Assembly: GCF_008630495.1 (NCBI RefSeq)
Contig: NZ_VWOJ01000001.1
Coordinates: 620,001-684,000, forward strand
DNA from: Alkalicaulis satelles
GTDB taxonomy: Bacteria; Pseudomonadota; Alphaproteobacteria; Caulobacterales; Maricaulaceae
Length of the DNA: 64,000 nt
Reading direction: 5' to 3'
The notes beneath the pieces were generated by a model that had not been told where the DNA came from, searched no databases, and saw only the letters and a list, made by a program, of their open reading frames with translations. This document shows, piece after piece, positions 53,004 through 62,152 of the stretch. Every line of letters starts with the position of its first letter. Position 1 is the stretch's first letter. The translations under genes and the position numbers were made by a program.

Positions 53004-54575
53004 CTAGAGCTCCGGCAGCACGGCGCCGTCAGGAACCACGAACGTCACCGGCGCGCCCGGCCCCACCGGAATGCCCAGCCACACCCAGAAGATGGTGAGC
53101 GTCAGCCCCCCGATCAGGAACGCGAAGGAATAGGGCAGCATGTTCGCCAGCAGCCCGCCCATGCCGAAATCGGGGTCCCAGCGGCGGCAGAAGGCCAGCA
53201 CCATCGGGAAATACACCATCAGCGGCGTGATGATATTGGTCACGCTGTCGCCGACCCGGTAGGCGGCGGTGGCCATTTCCGGACTGATTCCCAGGATCAT
53301 CAACATGGGCACCAGGAAGGGCGCCATGAAGGCCCATTTGGCGCTGGCCGAACCGACCACCAGATTGAGCCCGGCGGCCAGCAGCACCATCACCGCCAGG
53401 AGCAGCGGCGCAGGCAGGCCCGCCGTCTGGATCGCACCGGCGCCATGAATGGCGGCGATGGCGCCCAGACCGGTCCAGTTGAGCATGACCACGAAGTGCG
53501 CCGCGGTGAAGGCCAGCACGATATAGCCGGACATGTCCTTCATCGCCTCGGTGGACATGCGCACCACGTCCCGGTGGCTCTTGATGGTCTTGGTGGGAAT
53601 GCCGAAACACACCCCGCAGATCAGGAACAGCAGGAAGAAATACGCGATCAGGCTGTCCAGCATCGGGTTGAGGCGCTCTTCCCAGGGCGCGCCGGGGATC
53701 TGCAGATAGGTCCCCGGCCCGAAGGTCAGCCAGAGCCACAGCCCCGTGACGGCGAGAAATCCGCCCAGCGCATACCACAGGCCCCGGCGCTCTTCTGGAG
53801 AAAGCTGGCTGTCGGACTTCTGGCTGGAGATCGGCGTTTCGCCTTTGGGCGTGTAGGTCCCAAGGCGCGGTTCGATAATGCGGTCGGTGACGAACCAGCC
53901 GATGGGGAAAAACACCGCCGCCATGCCCAGGATGAAGAACCAGTTGCCCGCCACATTCATGGACCAGGACGGATCCAGTATCTGGGCGGCCGGCTCGGTC
54001 ACGCCCAGGATCAGCGCATCGATAGGGCCGGGCATGAAATTGGCCGAGAACCCGCCCGACACGCCGGCGAACGCGGCGGCGATGCCTGCGATCGGGTGGC
54101 GGCCCACCGAGGCGTAGATCACGCCCGAGAGCGGGATCAGCACCACATAGGCCGCATCCGAGGAGTGGGTGGCCACCAGGGCCAGCAGCATGACGATGGG
54201 CGTCATCGCCGCCTTGGGCGCATTGCGCAGGCCTGCGCGCAAGCCGGCGGAGAACAGGCCCGAACGCTCGGCCACGCCCGCGCCCAGCATGATCACCAGC
54301 GTCAGCCCCAGCGGGGCGAAGCCGGTGAGAGTCTGGGGCATGGAGGTCAGCAGGCGCTGGACATTGTCGCGCGAGAACAGCGACTGGGCCATCAGCGTTT
54401 CACCCGTGATCGGGTGAATGGCGGTGAACTCCAGGAAGGCCGCCAGCGCCGAGAACGCCATCAGGATGGCGATCAGCCAGACAAAGATGAATACCGGATC
54501 GGGCAGCCGGTCGCCGAAGCGCTCCACCGCCCCGAGGAATCCGCCGCCCTTGGCGGCCTTGCCGGTCTCAGCCAT
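53004..54575 (-). CDS. AbgT family transporter (1)
   Basis: 523 residues with about 9-11 transmembrane segments. Members carry p-aminobenzoyl-glutamate into cells or export sulfonamides. Signature segments: GAGVAERSGLFSAGLRAG, SHSSDAAYVVLIPL, FAGVSGGFSANFMPG, the re-entrant NLVVGSASAKWAFMAPFLVPM, and RVGDSVTNIITPLMVYFP. The region VLAFTAAHFVV carries conserved positions. It stands 13 bp after the second copy and abuts the peptidase gene. Confidence 0.94.
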   Translation of the reverse strand: MAETGKAAKGGGFLGAVERFGDRLPDPVFIFVWLIAILMAFSALAAFLEFTAIHPITGETLMAQSLFSRDNVQRLLTSMPQTLTGFAPLGLTLVIMLGAGVAERSGLFSAGLRAGLRNAPKAAMTPIVMLLALVATHSSDAAYVVLIPLSGVIYASVGRHPIAGIAAAFAGVSGGFSANFMPGPIDALILGVTEPAAQILDPSWSMNVAGNWFFILGMAAVFFPIGWFVTDRIIEPRLGTYTPKGETPISSQKSDSQLSPEERRGLWYALGGFLAVTGLWLWLTFGPGTYLQIPGAPWEERLNPMLDSLIAYFFLLFLICGVCFGIPTKTIKSHRDVVRMSTEAMKDMSGYIVLAFTAAHFVVMLNWTGLGAIAAIHGAGAIQTAGLPAPLLLAVMVLLAAGLNLVVGSASAKWAFMAPFLVPMLMILGISPEMATAAYRVGDSVTNIITPLMVYFPMVLAFCRRWDPDFGMGGLLANMLPYSFAFLIGGLTLTIFWVWLGIPVGPGAPVTFVVPDGAVLPEL

Positions 54576-54588
54576 CTCTCGCCCTCCC

Positions 54589-56232
54589 CTAGCCCGCTTG
54601 CGGCAGGGTGAAGGCGACTTCAGCGCCGGGACCCAGCGGCAGGCCGAGATACACCCAGCCCACGGTCATGATGATGCCCGCGATCAGCAGCCAGATCGAA
54701 TACGGGATCATGGCCGATGTGAGCGAGCCGATGCCGAACTCGGGAACCCAGCGGCGGGCAAACACCAGCACCAGCGGGAAATACACCATCAGCGGGGTGA
54801 TGATATTGGTGGCGCTGTCGCCCACACGATAGGCCGCCGTGGCCATTTCCGGGCTCACATTCAGCAACATCAGCATGGGCACAAGCACCGGCGCCATCAG
54901 CGCCCATTTGGCGCTGGCCGAGCCGACGAACAGGTTCAGCAGGCCCGCAAACACCACGATCAGCCCCAGCACGATAGGCAGGGGCAAGCCGGAATCGCGG
55001 ATGGCGTCCGCGCCATTGACCGCAGAGATCAGCCCCAGCTGGGACTGGTTGAACAGCTCCACGAAATAGGCTGCGAAGAACGCGAGCACCAGATAATAGC
55101 CCATGTCCTTCATGGCGCCGGCCATCATGTCGACGATGTCGCGATGGTCCTTGATGGTGCCCGCCGCGCGGCCATAGGCGATGCCAGCGAACACGAACAG
55201 GATCATGAACCCGGCCACCAGCGAGGAGAAGAAGGGCACCAGATTCTCGGTCACTTCATTGGCAGGGTCGCCCAGATAGAGCGGCGCATTGCCGCCATAA
55301 AGGGAGAACGCCCCCAGCGTGACGAGGGAGACCACATCCACAGTCAGGAACAGCCAGACAAGACAGACCAGCAGCACGGCGACGCCGGCATGGGCCAGGC
55401 CCTTTTTCTGGGCCGGCGTGGTCTCGCCCTCAGGATCGGTCTCGGGCGTTTCGCCCCCGCCCGCCACGGTGCCTCCGGACCACGGCCCCAGGCGCGGCTC
55501 CACGATGCGGTCGGTGACGAACCAGATGATGGGCAGATAGACGAAGGTCATCGCGGCGATGAAGAACCAGTTGCCCGCGATGTTCATCGTCCATGTGGGA
55601 TCGAGCGCCACCACGGCGGCCTCGGTGATGCCGAACAGAAGCGCGTCGAGCTGGCCGGGCAGGAGATTGGCGGAGAAGCCCCCCGAGACGCCTGCGAATG
55701 CAGCCGTGATGCCCGCCACGGGATGGCGTCCGGCGGCGGCGTAGATCACCGCGGCCAGCGGGATCAGCACCACATACGCCGCGTCGGCGGCCAGATTGCC
55801 CATCATGGCCACCAGGGCCACCGCCGGGGTCAGGAACAGGCGCGGCACATCGCGGACCGCAGCGCGCATGGCCGTGCCGAACAGGCCCGCCCGCTCGGCC
55901 ACGCCCGCGCCCAGCATCACCACCAGCACATAGCCCAGCGGGTGGAAGCCGGTGAAGATGCGCGGCATGTCCACAAGCAGATGACGAAGGGAATCGGGGT
56001 GGAACACGCTGACAGCGCTGACCACCAGCGGGTCGCCCGCCGCATCGCGCGCGGTGGGATGCTCCACCGACCAGTTGAAGAACCACGCGATGGTGGAGAT
56101 CACCGCCATGGCGATGATCAGATAGAAGAAGATGAACACCGGGTCAGGCAGGCGGTTGCCCGCCCGTTCGATCATCCCGAGAATCCCGGACTGGCGTTCA
56201 GCGCCCGCATCGGGCCGCGCGTGCTCGCTCAT
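54589..56232 (-). CDS. AbgT family transporter (2)
   Basis: 547 residues (ATG at 56232). Closely related to the gene downstream in the operon, sharing GAGVAERAGLFGTA, AAYVVLIPLAAV, FAGVSGGFSANLLPGQ, NLFVGSASAKWALMAPVLVPM, GDSATNIITPLMVYFP. It has a longer central cytoplasmic loop (residues about 225-260, acidic, with EGETTPAQKK). A tandem duplicate, probably divergent in substrate. First gene of the three-gene operon. Confidence 0.94.
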   Translation of the reverse strand: MSEHARPDAGAERQSGILGMIERAGNRLPDPVFIFFYLIIAMAVISTIAWFFNWSVEHPTARDAAGDPLVVSAVSVFHPDSLRHLLVDMPRIFTGFHPLGYVLVVMLGAGVAERAGLFGTAMRAAVRDVPRLFLTPAVALVAMMGNLAADAAYVVLIPLAAVIYAAAGRHPVAGITAAFAGVSGGFSANLLPGQLDALLFGITEAAVVALDPTWTMNIAGNWFFIAAMTFVYLPIIWFVTDRIVEPRLGPWSGGTVAGGGETPETDPEGETTPAQKKGLAHAGVAVLLVCLVWLFLTVDVVSLVTLGAFSLYGGNAPLYLGDPANEVTENLVPFFSSLVAGFMILFVFAGIAYGRAAGTIKDHRDIVDMMAGAMKDMGYYLVLAFFAAYFVELFNQSQLGLISAVNGADAIRDSGLPLPIVLGLIVVFAGLLNLFVGSASAKWALMAPVLVPMLMLLNVSPEMATAAYRVGDSATNIITPLMVYFPLVLVFARRWVPEFGIGSLTSAMIPYSIWLLIAGIIMTVGWVYLGLPLGPGAEVAFTLPQAG

Positions 56233-56330
56233 GGCTTTTCCCCGCAAATGCCTGGCGCGCCTGTCGCAGACGCGTCTCTTTGCGACAAGGATTAGCGCGC
56301 GCAGGCCTTTGAGGGAACCCGGCTGGCGCC

Positions 56331-57659
56331 TCAGGCGGTCTGAGGCTTGCGCCGGCGGGGTTTGCCCGGGCGTCCCTGACGCGCGCCCTGGCCGGCCGGC
56401 TTGGCGCCTGCGCCCTGCTGAGCGCCTCTCTGTCCGCCTTGCTGCCCGCGATGACCCGGCCGGCCGCCGCTGCGCTTGGCCTGCTGGGGACGGGCCGGAC
56501 GCCCGCTCTCCCCGCGCGCCAGCGGCGGGGCGTCATTGAGGCCCGCAATCGGCTTGCCGGTAAGCTTCTCGATATCCTTCAGGAGGCCGCGCTCGTCAGA
56601 GGCCACCAGCGACACCGCCCGTCCGCTCGCACCCGCGCGCGCCGTGCGCCCGATGCGGTGGACATAGCTTTCGGCGACATTGGGCAGCTCGTAATTGATC
56701 ACCAGCTCCACGCCGTCCACATCGATGCCACGCGCGGCGATATCGGTGGCCACCAGCACCGGGGCGGCGCCGGAACGGAAGGCGGCCAGGGCGCGCTCGC
56801 GCTGACCCTGGGTCTTGTTGCCGTGAATGGCCGCGGCCTTGTGGCCGTACTCGGCCAGGCGCTTGGCCACCCGGTCCGCGCCACGCTTGGTGCGGGTGAA
56901 GATGATGGCCTTGCGGCCCGCTTCGGGCGCCATCAGATTGATCAGCGCGTCGGGCTTGGCGCCTGCATCCACGTAAAACACGTTCTGGGTGATGGTCTCG
57001 ATCGGGCGAGAGGGCGGCGAAACCGCCACGCTGGCCGGATCATTGAGGAAGTCGGACGCCAGCTGGCGGATGGCCGGCGGCATGGTGGCCGAGAACATCA
57101 CGGTCGTGCGCGGATGGCCCACAGCCGACAGGATGCGCCGGATCGCAGGCATGAAGCCCAGATCGAGCATCTGGTCAGCCTCGTCCAGCACAACCGTGCG
57201 GGTCAGGTCCAGGCGCAGCTTGCCCGACTGGTGATGGTCCAGGAGGCGGCCCGGCGTGGCGATCAGAATATCGACGCCGCGCGCCAGGGCGCGGATTTGC
57301 GGCCCCGGCTTGGCGCCGCCGAACACCACGGTGTGGGTGAGGCCGGTGAATTTGCCATAGGCGGCGACCGAGGCGCCGATCTGGGCGGCCAGCTCGCGCG
57401 TGGGCGCTAGCACCAGGGCGCGGCAGGACAGGCCCGGCGCCTGCTTCTTCTCCGCCATCAGGCGGGTCAGCAGCGGCAGCACGAAAGCGGCCGTCTTGCC
57501 GGTGCCGGTCTGGGCCAGGCCCACAAGATCGCGGCCGGCCAGAAACAGCGGTATGGCGCGCGCCTGGATCGGGGTGGGGACATTATAGCCCTCGGCCGTC
57601 ACGGCGCGCAGAACGGGCTCAGCCAGGCCGAGTTGGGAGAAAGTGGTCAAAACAAACAT
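56331..57659 (-). CDS. rhlE: DEAD-box RNA helicase, RhlE-type
   Basis: 442 residues from the ATG at 57659. Q motif (PTPIQARAIP), Walker A AQTGTGKT, PTRELAAQ, DEAD motif DEADQMLDLGF, SAT, and motif VI HRIGRTARAG. The C-terminal tail (about residue 395 on) is a basic, Gly/Gln/Arg-rich extension, as in RhlE. The ATG abuts the purine-rich site (AGAAGGA), so a TTG nine bases later (57650), giving MTTFSQLGLAEP, is likely the true start. Unwinds RNA in ribosome assembly and cold stress. Confidence 0.93.
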   Translation of the reverse strand: MFVLTTFSQLGLAEPVLRAVTAEGYNVPTPIQARAIPLFLAGRDLVGLAQTGTGKTAAFVLPLLTRLMAEKKQAPGLSCRALVLAPTRELAAQIGASVAAYGKFTGLTHTVVFGGAKPGPQIRALARGVDILIATPGRLLDHHQSGKLRLDLTRTVVLDEADQMLDLGFMPAIRRILSAVGHPRTTVMFSATMPPAIRQLASDFLNDPASVAVSPPSRPIETITQNVFYVDAGAKPDALINLMAPEAGRKAIIFTRTKRGADRVAKRLAEYGHKAAAIHGNKTQGQRERALAAFRSGAAPVLVATDIAARGIDVDGVELVINYELPNVAESYVHRIGRTARAGASGRAVSLVASDERGLLKDIEKLTGKPIAGLNDAPPLARGESGRPARPQQAKRSGGRPGHRGQQGGQRGAQQGAGAKPAGQGARQGRPGKPRRRKPQTA

Positions 57660-57994
57660 TCCTTCTGACCGGGGCGCGCACGCCAGCCGGCCATTCATTC
57701 GGTTATGGGAAAGCGTCCGCGCAGATCAGCCGCCGTCGACGGGCCTTCGGCCCTCGCCCGGAACAATGCTTGGAGCCCTTGAAGGCTCCGGCCGATCCGA
57801 TCAAAGCACGTGGGCGGGATGACCCCGCCTCTACGCCCGCGCTTCATGCGATGGGCGCTCTATGGCCGGGTTTGATGGCGAAAGCAAGGCGTTATGCCAA
57901 GCGCCCGGTCACCATGATGACGAAGACGGCGCTGATAGCTGATCTGAGCCGGACCTGACCCGGGCGCTTCATGGTCCGCCATGCCCGCCTGAGC
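57660..57994. other. Gene-free leader region of rhlE and upstream of GH9
   Basis: Contains two hairpins, GGGCC-TTC-GGCCC (57741-57753) and GGAGCC-CTTGAA-GGCTCC (57772-57789), in the likely 5' leader of rhlE. No poly-U. No gene supported in the region. Confidence 0.45.
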
Positions 57995-58040
57995 TTGACC
58001 GTGTCCATCGCGCCTGCGACACTCGATGTTAGCGCTAACA
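57995..58040 (+). promoter_or_regulatory. GH9 promoter with LacI-type operator at start point
   Basis: TTGACC (57995-58000) and GACACT (58018-58023) are 17 bp apart. The 14-bp perfect palindrome TGTTAGCGCTAACA (58027-58040) follows at the expected +1. This is the typical operator of LacI-family sugar-responsive repressors. The regulator gene is not in the window. Confidence 0.7.
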
Positions 58041-58153
58041 ACGCCAGGGCGGAAGGCAAATTGGCCTGCCCGCCACTGCAAAAAAAATCAAGAGCGCCAG
58101 CGTGTTGCCTGGATGAGCAGCGCCGGGCGCCGCCATCGGGGAGATATGACGCC

Positions 58154-59983
58154 ATGACACGCTTGACCATGCTGGCCGGGACAGGCCTGGCCGCCCTCAT
58201 GAGCGCGGCGGCCCTGGCTGACGCGCCAGCGCCCCTACGCCTGAGCCAGATCGGGTTTGAAGCCGGCGGGCACAAGCGCGCCATCCTGGTTAGCGACGCC
58301 GCCACGCCGCTCTCCTGGCAGATTGTGGATGCCTCCGGCGCGGTGCTGGCAGACGGCGAAACCATGCCCTTCGGCGCCGATGAGTCCTCCGGCCAGAGCG
58401 TCCACCAGATTGATTTTTCTGGCGCGCTGGAGGCGGGCGAGGGCTATCGCCTGATCGTCAACGCATATGAGAGCCGCTCCTTCGCGGTGACTGAGCGGCC
58501 CTGGCAGGATCTCGCCCGCGATGCGCTGAACCTGTTTCACCAAAACCGGGCGGGCATCGCCATTGAGGAACGCCATGTGGAGCGGCCGGATCTGGCCCGT
58601 CCCGCCGCCCACGAGAACGAGGTTTTGACCTGCTTTTCCGGCGAGGACACCGCCGGCAATCACTGGGCGGGCTGCGATCATTCGCTGGACGTGACCGGCG
58701 GCTGGTATGACGCAGGCGATCACGGCAAGTACGTGGTCAATAGCGGCATTACGGTCTGGACCCTGCTGGACGCCTACACCCGCTTTGGCGCGGCCTATGG
58801 CGACGGAACCCTGCCCATCGCGGAAGCGGGCAATGGCGTCAATGACCTTCTGGACGAGATCCGCTGGAATCTTGATTTCATGCTGGCCATGCAGATCCCT
58901 GAAGGGGTCACCATGGACCTGCCTGTGGGTCCGCTCACCTCGCGCGAAGACCTGGTCTTCACCCCCACCGACGTCTCCGGCATGGCCCACCACAAGGCCC
59001 ATAACGAGGTGTGGACGCCCCTGCCCTACGCGCCGCACACCGATGATGTGCCGCGCTATCTCTATCCGCCGAGCACGGCCGCCACGCTCAATCTCGCCGC
59101 CTCGGCCGCCATCGGCGCGCGGGCCTGGGCCGATGTGGATGCGGACTATGCGAGCCGCGCCCTCAACGCCGCCATCCGCGCCTATGACGCGGCGCTGGCC
59201 AATCCGGACATCTACACCCCCGGCACGTTCGATGGCGGGGGCGGCTATGGCGACAATGATGTCAGCGACGAGTTCTACTGGGCCGCCGCAGAGCTCTACG
59301 CGGCGACGGGAGAGCAGCGCTATCTCGATGACTTGCGCGCCTCACCGCATTTCCTGGGCGCGCCCGGTGTTGAAGGCTCGCCTACAGGCAGCATCGCCTG
59401 GCCGAGCGTTGGCGCACTGGGGACCATCACGCTGGCGACCGTGGAAACCGGCCTGAGCGAGGCAGAGCGCGAGACGGCCCGCGCCAATCTCGTTACGGCG
59501 GCGGACGCCTATATCGCTGTGCGCGACAGCGAGGGCTACGCCATTCCCTTCGGTCCGGGCGATTATGTCTGGGGCTCCACCTCGAACCTCCTCAACCGCG
59601 CAGTCATCCTGTCGCTCGCCCACGAGATCACCGGCGAGGCGCGCTATCGCGAGGCGGTGGTCGATGCGATGGACTATATCCTGGGGCGCAACGCGCTCGA
59701 CCAGTCCTATGTGTCGGGCTATGGCGCGCGGCCCATGCGCAATCCGCATCACCGCTTCTGGGCCCATGCCGCCGATCCGGCCTTTCCCAAGCCGCCCGCA
59801 GGCATTCTGTCGGGCGGGCCCAATAACCAGAACATGTCAGACCCGATTGCCCAGACTATGCGCGGGACCTGCGCGCCGCAGGCCTGCTGGGCCGACCATA
59901 TCGACTCCTACGCCATGAACGAGGTGGCGATTAACTGGAACGCGCCGCTGTTCTGGGTCGCCGGCTGGCTGGACGCGGAGTGA
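58154..59983 (+). CDS. Glycoside hydrolase family 9 endoglucanase
   Basis: 609 residues with a signal peptide (to about residue 22). An N-terminal immunoglobulin-like domain (LRLSQIGFEAGGHKRAILV, residues 25-110) precedes the GH9 catalytic (alpha/alpha)6 barrel. The catalytic Asp pair is in GGWYDAGDHGKYV (Asp186, Asp189) and the acid Glu in DSYAMNEVAINWNAP near residue 590; NPHHR is the other signature. GH9 enzymes cleave beta-1,4-glucans such as cellulose or mixed-linkage glucan. It is secreted or periplasmic and followed by a SASA esterase. Confidence 0.92.
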   Translation: MTRLTMLAGTGLAALMSAAALADAPAPLRLSQIGFEAGGHKRAILVSDAATPLSWQIVDASGAVLADGETMPFGADESSGQSVHQIDFSGALEAGEGYRLIVNAYESRSFAVTERPWQDLARDALNLFHQNRAGIAIEERHVERPDLARPAAHENEVLTCFSGEDTAGNHWAGCDHSLDVTGGWYDAGDHGKYVVNSGITVWTLLDAYTRFGAAYGDGTLPIAEAGNGVNDLLDEIRWNLDFMLAMQIPEGVTMDLPVGPLTSREDLVFTPTDVSGMAHHKAHNEVWTPLPYAPHTDDVPRYLYPPSTAATLNLAASAAIGARAWADVDADYASRALNAAIRAYDAALANPDIYTPGTFDGGGGYGDNDVSDEFYWAAAELYAATGEQRYLDDLRASPHFLGAPGVEGSPTGSIAWPSVGALGTITLATVETGLSEAERETARANLVTAADAYIAVRDSEGYAIPFGPGDYVWGSTSNLLNRAVILSLAHEITGEARYREAVVDAMDYILGRNALDQSYVSGYGARPMRNPHHRFWAHAADPAFPKPPAGILSGGPNNQNMSDPIAQTMRGTCAPQACWADHIDSYAMNEVAINWNAPLFWVAGWLDAE

Positions 59984-59996
59984 CATGGGAGGGCGC

Positions 59997-61955
59997 ATGA
60001 GGCGGACAACTGCGCTGCTGGCTCTGGCTGCGGGGCTGTGCCTGCACACGGCGGGGGCGGCAAACGCGGATGAGCGCCCGCTCCTGCACCCACTGTTTTC
60101 CGGCCATGGCGTGATCCAGCGCGATGCGCCCATACATGTTCACGGCAGCGCCAGTCCGGGCAGCGAAATCCGCGTCGCGCTCGGCCCGTCACAGGCGAGC
60201 GCGATTGCAGGCGATGACGGGCGCTGGCGCGCGGAGCTGCCCGCCATGGAGGCGGGCGGGCCCTACACCCTGACGGTCGAGAGCGGCGGGCGGACAGAGA
60301 CAGTCCGGGACGTGATGATCGGCGATGTGTGGCTGTGCTCGGGCCAGTCCAACATGGTGCTGGAGATCGCCCGCGCGCTTGATGCGCCCGCTGAAACCGG
60401 CGCGGCCAATGACCCGATGATCCGCGCCATGACCCTGCCCCTGCGCACGGCGTCCGGGCCTTCGCAAGACTTCCGGTCCGACGTGGAATGGCAGGTGATC
60501 ACGCCGGACAATGCCGCCAGCGTGTCAGCGGCGTGTTACTTCATGGCCCGCGATCTGCGGCGCGTTCATGATGTTCCCATGGGGCTGATCATCTCGGCCT
60601 GGGGCGGATCGTCCATCACCGCCTGGATGAGCGAAGAGGCGCTCGGCCGTGCCGGCGCAGATCCTGACGCGCTCGCCACGCTGGCGCTTTATCGCGATAA
60701 CCCGGCCGAAGCCATGGCCCGCTGGGGTGCACGCTGGGAGGACTGGTGGCTCAACCAGACCGGCGAGGCGCGCGAGGATGCGCCCTGGGCCGATGATCTG
60801 GACATCTCATCATGGCCGGTGGTTCCGGCCTTCATCTATTGGGAGGAATGGGGTGATCCGGCGCTGGCCGCCCATGACGGCATGGTCTGGTACCGCACAA
60901 GTTTCAACCTGACCGCAGAGCAGGCCGCTCAAGGCGCGGTCTTGCATATCGGGCGGGCCGACGAGGTGGATCAGACCTGGCTCAATGGCGCGCCGGTGGG
61001 CGGCATGGCCGATCCGTCTGTCATTCGCGCCTATGAGTTGGCGCCGGGCCGGCTGCGCGCAGGCGCCAACACGCTCACCATCAATGTGCTCGACACCTGG
61101 CGCTATGGCGGGTTGGTCGGCCCGGACGATCTGCGCGCCATCGAGCTAGCCGATGGCGAGATTGTCCCGCTGGACGGGCCATGGCGCTATTCCAAGGCGC
61201 CTGCGGGCTTCGCCCATCCGCCCGGCTCGCCCTGGTCGGCGACGGGCGGCTTCTCGCAGATCGCCAACGCGATGATCAGCCCGCTGGACGGCTACGCGCT
61301 CGCGGGCGCAGCCTGGTATCAGGGCGAGTCCGATACGTATGACGGGCGCGGCTATCACGCGCTTCTGGAAGGCCTGATCGCGGACTGGCGGGGGCGTTTT
61401 CGCGCTGATCTGCCCTTCGTGATCGTGCAACTGGCCGGGTTCGGGGCGCACCCGTCCGAACCGGCGGACAATGGCTGGGCCGATCTGCGCGAAAGCCAGC
61501 GTCAGGTGGCGCTCGCCGATCCGCGCGCAGTAATCGTGACGGCCCATGATCTGGGCGAGATTCACGACATCCACCCGCCAAACAAGCAGGAACTCGCCCG
61601 CCGGATGGCGCTGGCGGCCCGCCACCTTGTCCATGGCGAAAGCGACATCGCCCCGTCCGGCCCCGTGCCCGGCGATATCCGGCATGCGCGCGGAACATTG
61701 ACCGTCCGGTTTGACGATGTGACGGGCGCTTTGATCACGCTCGGCTCGGACCGGGCCATCGGGTTCGAGCTCTGCTCCGGCGCCGCCTGCCGTTACGCCG
61801 ATGCGCGCGTGAGCGGCCCGGACAGCGTGGCGATCGAGGGTGTGCGCGCCGCGGACACGCGCGTGCGCTTCTGCTGGGCGATGAACCCGCTATGCAATCT
61901 CACCGACGCCTCAGGGCGCCCGCCTGTCCCCTTTGAGCAGGCCATAAAGCGGTAA
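59997..61955 (+). CDS. Sialate O-acetylesterase-type (SASA) carbohydrate esterase
   Basis: 652 residues from the Met at 59997 (GGAG five bases upstream). Signal peptide (to residue 24). Ser118 in CSGQSNM is the nucleophile; the C-terminal DIHPPNK holds the catalytic Asp and His. An inserted jelly-roll-like domain (MVWYRTSFNLTAEQA) matches glycosyl-hydrolase sugar-binding modules. In plant-glucan loci such enzymes remove acetyl groups from xylan or xyloglucan. Follows GH9 by 13 bp, so one transcript. Confidence 0.9.
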   Translation: MRRTTALLALAAGLCLHTAGAANADERPLLHPLFSGHGVIQRDAPIHVHGSASPGSEIRVALGPSQASAIAGDDGRWRAELPAMEAGGPYTLTVESGGRTETVRDVMIGDVWLCSGQSNMVLEIARALDAPAETGAANDPMIRAMTLPLRTASGPSQDFRSDVEWQVITPDNAASVSAACYFMARDLRRVHDVPMGLIISAWGGSSITAWMSEEALGRAGADPDALATLALYRDNPAEAMARWGARWEDWWLNQTGEAREDAPWADDLDISSWPVVPAFIYWEEWGDPALAAHDGMVWYRTSFNLTAEQAAQGAVLHIGRADEVDQTWLNGAPVGGMADPSVIRAYELAPGRLRAGANTLTINVLDTWRYGGLVGPDDLRAIELADGEIVPLDGPWRYSKAPAGFAHPPGSPWSATGGFSQIANAMISPLDGYALAGAAWYQGESDTYDGRGYHALLEGLIADWRGRFRADLPFVIVQLAGFGAHPSEPADNGWADLRESQRQVALADPRAVIVTAHDLGEIHDIHPPNKQELARRMALAARHLVHGESDIAPSGPVPGDIRHARGTLTVRFDDVTGALITLGSDRAIGFELCSGAACRYADARVSGPDSVAIEGVRAADTRVRFCWAMNPLCNLTDASGRPPVPFEQAIKR

Positions 61956-62012
61956 TCCTGCCCCTCGTCGTTCCCGCCCCTAGCTGTGTGGGGATGACGA
62001 ATGTGGTGGAGT

Positions 62013-62075
62013 GCGTTTCACCGGCGCAAGCTGGCGCCCAGCTTTTCTGAATCCCGGCTTGCGCCGGGAAAACGC
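62013..62075. repeat. Paired inverted REP-like element (BIME)
   Basis: GCGTTTCACCGGCGCAAG… and its inverted mate ending GAAAACGC; same family as at 17248 and 35383, with more divergence. Confidence 0.75.
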
Positions 62076-62096
62076 TACAGGAAGAGTTTTTGCCTC

Positions 62097-62136
62097 CATC
62101 ATTTCCCGGACGGTGCGAGCCGTCCGGGAAATGATG
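62097..62136. terminator. 17-bp perfect hairpin between convergent genes
   Basis: CATCATTTCCCGGACGG and its exact complement frame a 6-nt loop (62114-62119). It lies between the SASA gene and the GH3 gene, which converge. No poly-U follows on either strand, so termination would be hairpin-only. Confidence 0.5.
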
Positions 62137-62152
62137 GCTGACAGAAGCCTGT

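Noticed and set aside
54418-56295. Long plus-strand open frame opposite the AbgT gene
   Set aside because: His/Gln/Arg-rich antisense translation of a clear transporter gene; no family match or ribosome site.
57770-57958. Small plus-strand open frame in the rhlE leader
   Set aside because: No ribosome site and no recognisable pattern; the region looks like leader DNA.
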